Below, in pieces: positions 25,031 to 30,402 of a DNA stretch of 34,123 nucleotides; the first letter of the stretch is position 1, and the number at the start of each line of letters is the position of its first letter. The stretch is taken from positions 1 to 34,123 of the forward strand of contig NZ_SSXA01000046.1 of assembly GCF_021698975.1 (NCBI RefSeq), in the 5' to 3' direction. This stretch comes from Blastococcus sp. KM273128. Its GTDB lineage: Bacteria > Actinomycetota > Actinomycetes > Mycobacteriales > Geodermatophilaceae. A program made the translations under genes and the position numbers. The notes under the pieces were generated by a model that was not told where the DNA came from, did not search any database, and saw only the letters and a list, made by a program, of their open reading frames with translations.

Positions 25031-25291
25031 TCAGAGGCTCAGGATGATGGCGAAGGCGGTACGCGGGCGGCCGCCCGAGCCCGCGAGGAAGCTCCAGGTG
25101 TGCCGGCCGGTGGTCGGCGTCGAGAACATCCAGCGCAGCAGCGAGCTGCGGTGGGCGACGGCCGGGCGCTGGAACGCCATGCGCTCGCGGACGGCGGGGA
25201 TGTCGGCGCAGCGCACGCCCGAGGCGGAGCCGAGCCGGTGCCGGCCGGCGGCGCGGGACGACGGGGACGCGACGGGGGTGCTACGGGACAT
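25031..25291 (-). CDS. Small basic protein, unknown function
   Basis: An 86-aa frame not recognised as any named family. Support comes from context: it fills an otherwise empty 650-bp gap between rpsA and coaE and is followed by its own strong hairpin (24896-24927). On the minus strand TAACGT precedes it as a -10 (plus-strand 25337-25342), with AGAGG 12 nt before ATG 25291. The sequence is Arg/Ser-rich with a tryptophan- and phenylalanine-containing middle (LLRWMFSTPTTGRHTWSFL) and a hydrophobic C-terminus (TAFAIILSL). It has no signal peptide. Long overlapping frames on both strands make a chance frame possible. Confidence 0.5.
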   Translation of the reverse strand: MSRSTPVASPSSRAAGRHRLGSASGVRCADIPAVRERMAFQRPAVAHRSSLLRWMFSTPTTGRHTWSFLAGSGGRPRTAFAIILSL

Positions 25292-25425
25292 GGTCTGGTT
25301 CTGCCTCTCTGGGCGGGGAAGATCGCCGGGGCAGACGTTAACGGTGGTGCGCGTGTGACTGGAGCGAACAACGACCGCGTGTCGGCCGCGTGTTACCTCT
25401 CCGTGACCTCCAGCCGGTCGGTCGC

Positions 25426-25431
25426 TACTGT
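25426..25431 (+). promoter_or_regulatory. -10 element for leaderless coaE
   Basis: TACTGT followed by 6 nt and GTG 25438. No ribosome binding site. Confidence 0.45.
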
Positions 25432-25437
25432 CCGTGC

Positions 25438-26034
25438 GTGCTGAGGATCGGACTGACCGGCGGGATCGGCTCGGGGAAGAGCACCGTGTCCGGGTTGCTC
25501 GTGGAACGCGGAGCGGTGCTCGTGGACGCCGACCGGATCGCCCGCGAGGTGCTCGAACCCGGCACCCCCGGGCTCGCCGCCGTCGTCGGGGAGTTCGGCG
25601 AGGGCGTGCTGTCCGCCGACGGCTCCCTGGACCGCGCCGCCCTCGCGGCGATCGTCTTCTCCGACGACGTCGCACGGCGGCGGCTCGACGCGCTGGTCCA
25701 CCCGCTGGTGCGCCAGCGCACGGCCGAGCTGGTCGCCGCGGCCCCGGACGACGCCGTGCTCGTCAACGACGTCCCGCTGCTGGTGGAGACCGGGCAGGCG
25801 GGCAGCTACGACCTCGTCGTCGTGGTGGAGGCCGAGCGGGAGACGCGGGTCGCGCGGCTGGTCGCGCGGGGCCTCACCGAGGCCGACGCCCGCGCCCGGA
25901 TCGCCGCCCAGGCCACCGACGAGCAGCGGCGGGCGGTCGCGGACGTGGTCCTCGACAACAGCGGGACGCTCGAGCAGCTGGCCGCGCAGGTCGACCGGTT
26001 CTGGGCGGAGCGGGTCGAGCCGGCCCGTGGCTGA
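25438..26034 (+). CDS. coaE: Dephospho-CoA kinase
   Basis: Phosphorylates the 3'-hydroxyl of dephospho-CoA, the last step of coenzyme A synthesis. A 198-aa P-loop kinase: GGIGSGKST at residues 8-16, [29 protein letters not shown] and [11 protein letters not shown] (the CoA-binding region), and [19 protein letters not shown] as the lid. GTG 25438 is chosen because the P-loop strand begins directly there and a TACTGT box is 6 nt upstream. It lacks the C-terminal GrpB-like domain seen in mycobacterial CoaE. The stop overlaps the next start by 8 nt. Confidence 0.96.
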   Translation: MLRIGLTGGIGSGKSTVSGLLVERGAVLVDADRIAREVLEPGTPGLAAVVGEFGEGVLSADGSLDRAALAAIVFSDDVARRRLDALVHPLVRQRTAELVAAAPDDAVLVNDVPLLVETGQAGSYDLVVVVEAERETRVARLVARGLTEADARARIAAQATDEQRRAVADVVLDNSGTLEQLAAQVDRFWAERVEPARG

Positions 26035-26779
26035 CGCCAGCTCGCTGGTCCGGCGCCGGCGGCAGGCGCGGCAGGAGCTCGCCGGCGCGCGCACCCAGAT
26101 GCGCGTCCAGGGGAGCCTGGGTGTCGTGTGGGCCGCGCTGGCCGCGTCCCAGTCGGCGGACGGCGACGACCTGGGGTGGACCGGCTGGGCGTGGGCGGTG
26201 CTCGCCGTCCTCTACCTCGGCCTGGCGCTGGCCTCGTGGCGACGGCTTCGACGGGAGGAGGCGCGGCTGGGGGAGCTGGTCGGGGTCGACCTGGTCCCGG
26301 TCACCGAGGCGGTGCTCGCGCGGTTGGTGGCCGCGGCCCTGGACGGCGCCGACGTCCACGAGGTCGTGCCGCGGGCCGCACCGGGGGAGCGGTGGTCACC
26401 CGAGCAGGTCGAGCGGCTGCGCGCGTTCCACCGCGAGCGGCGGGCAGGGCTGGACGGGCCGGGGCGCGAGGCGACGTGGGCCGTCGTCGAGGTGGCCGAG
26501 GACGAGGACCGGGTCGTCGGTGGCGCTCGGCTGCGGAAGGCCGGCGAGCCGGGCGTCCTGGAGGCGGGCCTCTGGCTGGTCCGGGACGCGCGCGGCCGGG
26601 GGATCGGGCGGGCTGCGGCGGAGGTGCTGCTGCAGCGGGCGGCCGAGGCCGGTGCGTCGCGGGTCCGGGCGGCGGCCGAGGGGTCCGGGGCGCTCGAGTT
26701 CCTGCGCGGGGTGGGATTCGTCACGGTCGCCGACGGCGAGCGCGTCGTGGCGGAGCGCCGGGTGCCCGACCGGACCTGA
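26027..26779 (+). CDS. GNAT-family acetyltransferase with N-terminal membrane segment
   Basis: A 250-aa protein, GTG start overlapping coaE by 8 nt. The N-terminal 90 residues are basic ([17 protein letters not shown]) and contain a moderately hydrophobic stretch near 28-40 and a clear membrane span near 52-71 ([18 protein letters not shown]). From about 90 the GNAT fold follows: a [17 protein letters not shown] helix, a [23 protein letters not shown] beta region and the acetyl-CoA loop [17 protein letters not shown], ending [19 protein letters not shown]. Substrate unknown. The membrane anchor on a GNAT domain is unusual. The coupling to coaE, which makes the CoA precursor, is probably positional. 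Confidence 0.8.
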   Translation: MADASSLVRRRRQARQELAGARTQMRVQGSLGVVWAALAASQSADGDDLGWTGWAWAVLAVLYLGLALASWRRLRREEARLGELVGVDLVPVTEAVLARLVAAALDGADVHEVVPRAAPGERWSPEQVERLRAFHRERRAGLDGPGREATWAVVEVAEDEDRVVGGARLRKAGEPGVLEAGLWLVRDARGRGIGRAAAEVLLQRAAEAGASRVRAAAEGSGALEFLRGVGFVTVADGERVVAERRVPDRT

Positions 26780-26799
26780 GCTCCCCCAGAACGACGGAA

Positions 26800-26826
26800 C
26801 CCCAGGCGCCGTCCGGCGTCCTGGGG
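26800..26826. terminator. Hairpin between the GNAT gene and tRNA-Val(CAC)
   Basis: Stem CCCCAGG (26800-26806) with CCTGGGG (26820-26826), continued by CGCCG/CGGCG with one bulged T. It lies 20 nt after the GNAT stop and 11 nt after the 3' end of the minus-strand tRNA, so it can serve both. Confidence 0.65.
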
Positions 26827-26836
26827 CTCTTCTCGG

Positions 26837-26908
26837 TGGGCGATACTGGGTTCGAACCAGTGACCTCTTCGGTGTGAACGAAGCGCTCTACCACTGAGCC
26901 AATCGCCC
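26837..26908 (-). tRNA. tRNA-Val(CAC)
   Basis: Cloverleaf on the minus strand from 26908: acceptor GGGCGAT/ATCGCCC, D-arm GCTCAGTGGTAGAGC, anticodon arm CTTCG-TTCACAC-CGAAG (anticodon CAC, codon GUG), T-arm CTGGTTCGAACCCAG, discriminator A. No encoded CCA. Its last 38 nt including 3' flank are identical, in inverted orientation, to the tRNA-Val(GAC) gene at 29765. Confidence 0.95.
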
Positions 26909-26934
26909 GTTGCGCGTCTGATTGTGCCAGACGC

Positions 26935-27399
26935 TCACCGCCAGAGCGGCACCCACCCCGGCACCCAGTCCGGCACGCCCATCAGGTGCAGGCCGACGAC
27001 CAGGATCCCGTACACGAAGGCCGCGGTCGCCAGCCCGATCAGCAGGCGCACCCAGATCCGCTGGGCGGCGACCCACCCGGTCCAGCGGGCGACGTGGCGC
27101 TTGGTGAAGGCGAGCAGCCGCTCGGCCCAGGTGAACTCGGTGGCCAGGATGAAGAGGCCGGCGATCACGGTGAGCCACCCCGGGCCGGGCAGCGGGATGG
27201 TGATCAGGCCCAGGACGACGACCAGCCCGCCGACGATGCCCACGCCCACGCGGTAGGAGTGGTCGATGCCGCGGCGCAGCGCGAGCCGCCGGCGCCAGCG
27301 GGTCTCGGCGACCCGCTCGCGCAGGCTGTGCACCTCGTCGGCGTCGAACCGGGCACGCCGCTCCGCCGGGGTCTCCGGACGGCGCCGAGGTCCGCCCAC
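26935..27399 (-). CDS. TIGR02611/PGPGW family transmembrane protein
   Basis: A 154-aa membrane protein. The motif IPLPGPGWLTVIAGLFILATEF (near residue 71) defines the actinobacterial PGPGW group. There are three or four hydrophobic spans (about 52-70, 74-92 and 120-142) and a charged N-terminal tail. GTG 27399 is the only start-like codon close to the conserved RFDADEVHSLRERVAETRWRRR; it lies 27 nt after the anti-sigma stop, so the gene is probably the third of a sigma/anti-sigma operon. No enzymatic function is known for the family. The exact start is uncertain. Confidence 0.8.
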   Translation of the reverse strand: MGGPRRRPETPAERRARFDADEVHSLRERVAETRWRRRLALRRGIDHSYRVGVGIVGGLVVVLGLITIPLPGPGWLTVIAGLFILATEFTWAERLLAFTKRHVARWTGWVAAQRIWVRLLIGLATAAFVYGILVVGLHLMGVPDWVPGWVPLWR

Positions 27400-27425
27400 G
27401 GGTGCCGTCGTCGTCTCTCGCGCGC

Positions 27426-28208
27426 TCAGCTGGTCACCTGCCCGGTCGCGACTACCTCCGTCGGAGCCGACGGAGCCTGCCGACCGGGCTCGATGCTGAT
27501 GCCGTACTCCGGGAAGCCGTCGAGGCCGGTCTCCCCGGAGCCTACGGTCTGCACCTCGATCTGCGAACGCGCGACGTCGAACGCCCCGAGCGCCACGGGG
27601 TCGCCCGCGCCGAGCCCCCACAGGACGTAGGTCGAGGACGACGTGTCGTTCGGCGCCAGCCCGTCGGCGACCACCTGCACCGCGCCCTCCCGGACGACCA
27701 CGGTCGCCACCTGCCGCTCGTCGGCGGTCAGCGGCGCGATCGTGGCCCGGCCGGGTTGCAGCAGCTCGGCCACTGCCTGCTCCTGGGCGGCCACGGTGGA
27801 ACGCAGGTCGTCGCGGGCCCGGTCGACCGCGGCGACCCATGCGCCCAGCCCGACGACGGCGGCGATGGCAGCCGCGACGAGCACCCTCGGCAGCAGCGTC
27901 CGCCGGGCCGGGGTCGGCTCGTCCGCTCGACCGCGCGGGAGGACGGACGGCGGGGCGGCGGGTGCCCGGGGCGGCAGCTGCTCGGTCTCCTCGACGGCGG
28001 CGCGGAGGCGCTCCCGGAGCGCCGGCGAGGGTTCGGCGGCCGGCAGGTCGTGCGCCATCGCGGCCATGACCTCGGACGTCTCGGCCACGGTGCGGGCGCA
28101 GCGGTCGCACGTGGGCAGGTGTCGCGCGAAGCGGGCGTCGTCCTCGGGCTCGAGGGCGTGCAGCGCCCAGCCGACCGCGAGCTCGTCGTACGCGTGCTCG
28201 CCGTTCAT
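27426..28208 (-). CDS. Anti-sigma factor with zinc-binding N-terminus and RskA-like domain
   Basis: A 260-aa membrane anti-sigma factor. The cytoplasmic N-terminus has the zinc anti-sigma motif H-x3-C-x2-C (His30, Cys34, Cys37 in HLPTCDRC). A single membrane span lies near 105-127 (LLPRVLVAAAIAAVVGLGAWVAAV). The external C-terminal half matches the RskA pattern (VREGAVQVVADGLAPNDTSSSTYVLWGL, VALGAFDV). It would hold the sigma factor encoded just upstream until regulated proteolysis releases it. ATG 28208 overlaps the sigma stop by 4 nt, giving coupled synthesis. Confidence 0.93.
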   Translation of the reverse strand: MNGEHAYDELAVGWALHALEPEDDARFARHLPTCDRCARTVAETSEVMAAMAHDLPAAEPSPALRERLRAAVEETEQLPPRAPAAPPSVLPRGRADEPTPARRTLLPRVLVAAAIAAVVGLGAWVAAVDRARDDLRSTVAAQEQAVAELLQPGRATIAPLTADERQVATVVVREGAVQVVADGLAPNDTSSSTYVLWGLGAGDPVALGAFDVARSQIEVQTVGSGETGLDGFPEYGISIEPGRQAPSAPTEVVATGQVTS

Positions 28209-28840
28209 CGCGTCGTCCCGTCCACCGGCGAGCCAGCCTCCGGGAGGCCACCCAGCCCACCGAGCTCCGACCTCAGCCTGCGCATGCCGGCCAGCATCCT
28301 CGTCTTCACCGTGCCCAGGGGCGTCCCCGTCAGCGCGGCCACCTCCCGCTGCGTGTAGCCCCCGTAGTACGCCAGCGTCAGCGCCTCCTTCTGCGCCGCG
28401 GGCAGCTCACCGAGTGCGGCGCGGACCTCCCGGGAGACGATGCGGGACCACGCGTCGTCCTCGACGTCGCGGGCGGCCACCGGCTCCTCGAGCACCGCCT
28501 GGTCCTCGGCCCGGCCCTGCCGCCGGCGCTGGGACTCCTCGCGGCGGACGGCGTCGACCGCCTTGTGGTGCACGACGGCCAGCAGCCACGACGAGAAGCT
28601 GCCCCGCGCCCGGTCGTAGGCGTGGGGATCGCGCCAGATCCCGAGGAACACGTCCTGGAGCACGTCCTCGGCCAGACCGTCGTCCGCCAGGACCCGCCGA
28701 GCCAGCGCGAAGGCCGGCCGGTGGAACCGCTCGTACAGATCGTCGACGGCGGTCCGGTCGCCGGCGCGGATGCGCCGGAGGATCTCGTCGTCGCCGACGC
28801 CGTCCTCCGGCCGGAGGACCGGTCGGCTCACGGCTCCCAT
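28205..28840 (-). CDS. ECF-type sigma-70 factor (SigK-like)
   Basis: A 211-aa extracytoplasmic-function sigma factor. Region 2 is LYERFHRPAFALARRVLADDGLAEDVLQDVFLGIW followed by FSSWLLAVVHHKAVDAVRRE. Region 4 is ALGELPAAQKEALTLAYYGGYTQREVAALTGTPLGTVKTRMLAGMRRL. Only these two regions are present, as expected for ECF factors. ATG 28840 is chosen close to the conserved part; ATG 28855 is an alternative and neither has a strong ribosome binding site. It sits with an RskA-like anti-sigma, so it resembles SigK/SigL-type systems, whose signals vary. Confidence 0.92.
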   Translation of the reverse strand: MGAVSRPVLRPEDGVGDDEILRRIRAGDRTAVDDLYERFHRPAFALARRVLADDGLAEDVLQDVFLGIWRDPHAYDRARGSFSSWLLAVVHHKAVDAVRREESQRRRQGRAEDQAVLEEPVAARDVEDDAWSRIVSREVRAALGELPAAQKEALTLAYYGGYTQREVAALTGTPLGTVKTRMLAGMRRLRSELGGLGGLPEAGSPVDGTTR

Positions 28841-28967
28841 GGTCACACGAGGCATTCGGAAGGACGCGCGCTCGAGGTTCAGAACACCCGTCTGTGGCGC
28901 ATGATGCTGGTGTGACTCGACGACACGAAGCACGTCACTTCTGCCAACTGCGGTCGTTGGAACTGTC

Positions 28968-29426
28968 ATGACGAGCCGATGGACCCCGGGCCACATCTCC
29001 CCCATCACTCTTCAGCTGGTCGGCCCGCGGTCGTGGACCGAGGTCCCGGCCCTGCTGTGCTACGACCCCTCCGACCCGTACGCCGTGCGCATCGCCTTCG
29101 GTGACGCCGACGAGAGCGCGGCCGAGGGTGAGGAGGGCATCGCCTGGCTGGTGAGCCGCGAGCTGCTCCAGGCCGGGCTCGAGCGCCCGGCGGGCGACGG
29201 CGACGTCCGCATCTGGCCGGCACGCGCGACGGCGGACCTGCTGTACCTGCACCTGCGCGCCCCCTCCGGAGAGGCGCTCTTCGAGCTGTCCCGCGCGACG
29301 GTCGCCGCCTTCCTTCGGCACACCGAGGCGCTGGTGCCGTCCGGGTCGGAGAGCGCGCTACTCCAGCTGGACCAGGAGCTCGACGCCCTGCTGTCCAACG
29401 GCGGACCCGACTCGCCGGGGCGCTGA
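28968..29426 (+). CDS. SsgA-family sporulation/cell-division regulator
   Basis: A 152-aa SsgA-like protein. The family core is visible: LCYDPSDPYAVRIAFGD, EEGIAWLVSRELLQAGLERPAGDGDVRIWPA and LYLHLRAPSGEALFELSRATVAAFLRHTEALVPSGSE. SsgA-like proteins in Streptomyces steer FtsZ positioning and peptidoglycan remodelling during septation; relatives occur in other morphologically complex actinobacteria. ATG 28968 has a weak GGAAC upstream. It is divergent from the ECF sigma gene. The intergenic region 28841-28967 contains CCAAC/GTTGG inverted arms (near 28949-28965) that could mark a promoter or operator. Confidence 0.9.
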   Translation: MTSRWTPGHISPITLQLVGPRSWTEVPALLCYDPSDPYAVRIAFGDADESAAEGEEGIAWLVSRELLQAGLERPAGDGDVRIWPARATADLLYLHLRAPSGEALFELSRATVAAFLRHTEALVPSGSESALLQLDQELDALLSNGGPDSPGR

Positions 29427-29503
29427 CCTGCGAGAACGCTCCGGCGGCACCCTCTGGGAGGGGGCGGGGGGACCCCCCCTGCACACCCCCTCGGGACGTC
29501 CGC

Positions 29504-29509
29504 TAGAGT
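29504..29509 (+). promoter_or_regulatory. -10 of the tRNA-Gly/Cys/Val cluster
   Basis: TAGAGT, 14 nt before the mature 5' end of tRNA-Gly and 78 nt after the SsgA-like stop. The -35 is not clear. The interval also holds a C/G-run region that may terminate the upstream gene. Confidence 0.4.
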
Positions 29510-29522
29510 TCTTTCTCGTAAC

Positions 29523-29595
29523 GCGGACGTGGCTCAGCTGGTAGAGCATCACCTTGCCAAGGTGAGGGTCGCGGGTTCGAATCCCGTCGTCCGCT
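29523..29595 (+). tRNA. tRNA-Gly(GCC)
   Basis: Acceptor GCGGACG/CGTCCGC, D-arm GCTCAGCTGGTAGAGC, anticodon arm TCACC-TTGCCAA-GGTGA (anticodon GCC), T-arm GCGGGTTCGAATCCCGT, discriminator T. No encoded CCA. First tRNA of a three-gene cluster. Confidence 0.97.
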
Positions 29596-29603
29596 CGGAA
29601 CCT

Positions 29604-29631
29604 CGGGCACCGGTCGAGAGACTGGTGCCCG
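29604..29631 (+). other. Stable stem-loop between tRNA-Gly and tRNA-Cys
   Basis: A 12-bp stem, CGGGCACCGGTC (29604-29615) with GACTGGTGCCCG (29620-29631, one G-T pair), capped by GAGA. It may be a processing spacer in a common precursor or a terminator. Confidence 0.55.
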
Positions 29632-29636
29632 CGTGC

Positions 29637-29707
29637 GGTGGAGTGGCCGAGAGGCGAGGCAACGGCCTGCAAAGCCGTCTACACGGGTTCAAATCCCGTC
29701 TCCACCT
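29637..29707 (+). tRNA. tRNA-Cys(GCA)
   Basis: Acceptor GGTGGAG/CTCCACC, anticodon arm ACGGC-CTGCAAA-GCCGT (anticodon GCA), T-arm ACGGGTTCAAATCCCGT, discriminator T (U73, the cysteine identity base). No encoded CCA. Confidence 0.97.
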
Positions 29708-29764
29708 CGTCGCTTCCTCGCGGGGCACGAGCGCGGAGGAGGGAGCCGGTCAGCTGACCGGATC

Positions 29765-29836
29765 GGGCGATTGGCGCAGTGGTAGCGCGCTTCCTTGACA
29801 CGGAAGAGGTCACTGGTTCGAACCCAGTATCGCCCA
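29765..29836 (+). tRNA. tRNA-Val(GAC)
   Basis: Acceptor GGGCGAT/ATCGCCC, D-arm GCGCAGTGGTAGCGC, anticodon arm CTTCC-TTGACAC-GGAAG (anticodon GAC), T-arm CTGGTTCGAACCCAG, discriminator A. No encoded CCA. A 16-bp palindrome CCGGTCAGCTGACCGG (29746-29761) sits just upstream. The tRNA borders the accessory region and is a candidate integration site. Confidence 0.97.
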
Positions 29837-29846
29837 CCGAAGGATC

Positions 29847-29882
29847 AGGCCCCTGGCCAGCGGAAACGCTGGTCAGGGGCCT
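29847..29882 (+). terminator. Terminator of the tRNA cluster
   Basis: A 16-bp stem, AGGCCCCTGGCCAGCG (29847-29862) with CGCTGGTCAGGGGCCT (29867-29882, one G-T pair), with a GAAA loop, followed by TTTCTC. The most canonical terminator in the window. Confidence 0.9.
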
Positions 29883-29918
29883 TTCTCGTCCCCGGCCGTG
29901 CCACCTGCGTGCCCACAA

Positions 29919-29976
29919 CGCTATGACGCTCGGTAGCGATGGCAGCCGGTCTGCCGTGTACGTCAATCACATAGCG
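29919..29976. repeat. Inverted repeat CGCTATG / CATAGCG
   Basis: CGCTATG (29919-29925) and CATAGCG (29970-29976) face each other across 44 nt in the noncoding start of the element, just upstream of the candidate promoter. It could be an excisionase or regulator site. The noncoding stretch 29883-30156 contains nothing else identifiable beyond this, the promoter and a short stem at the start codon. Confidence 0.3.
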
Positions 29977-29997
29977 TGACGAGTCGCGGCATCCGTG

Positions 29998-30003
29998 TAG
30001 ACT
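29998..30003 (+). promoter_or_regulatory. -10 of the element operon
   Basis: TAGACT with GTGACG (29976-29981) 16 nt upstream as a plausible -35. This would give a leader of about 145 nt before GTG 30157. Confidence 0.4.
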
Positions 30004-30156
30004 GATGCCTTGGGACGTGCCGCTGTGCACGTGAGGCCCACAGGCGACAGACGAACGCTCAGACGCCGCAGCCGAGGGCGCGACCTCGGACGCATGACGG
30101 GAACCCGGGGACGCGCCGGGGGGAGCCGTCGAGGATCGAATCTCGATGGAGCCGTC

Positions 30157-30402
30157 GTGGCTACTGCCGCCCCTGTCCGGCGCGCCCAGCGCGCACCCCA
30201 CAACCCGCCGCCGGTCGCCCGGCGCTACTACACGGTCGAGCAGGCCGCCGACTTCTACGGCGTCAACCCTCGCACCATCCGCCGTTGGCTGACCGAGAAC
30301 AAGCTGACCGCCTACCGCGTCGGCGGGCATCTGCTCCGGTTGGACGCCGCCGAGGTCGAGGCCCTGGCCGTCCGCTGCGACCCGTCGGACGTGAGCGCAT
30401 GA
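30157..30402 (+). CDS. Excisionase-type helix-turn-helix DNA-binding protein
   Basis: An 81-aa protein. Residues about 23-70 form a MerR-like winged helix of the excisionase (HTH_17) type: RRYYTVEQAADFYGVNPRTIRRWLTENKLTAYRVGGHLLRLDAAEVEAL. Such proteins bend DNA during excision or control early genes of mobile elements. GTG 30157 has GGAG 5 nt upstream. A short stem TCGAG/CTCGA (30129-30146) lies immediately before that ribosome binding site and could affect its access. Its stop overlaps the primase start (ATGA). The longer open frame upstream to 30010 looks noncoding. Confidence 0.8.
   Translation: MATAAPVRRAQRAPHNPPPVARRYYTVEQAADFYGVNPRTIRRWLTENKLTAYRVGGHLLRLDAAEVEALAVRCDPSDVSA

Noticed and set aside
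29746..29761. 16-bp palindrome CCGGTCAGCTGACCGG as an attachment site
   Set aside because: It lies between tRNA genes, has no second copy in the window and is not adjacent to an integrase; more likely a local stem in the tRNA precursor.
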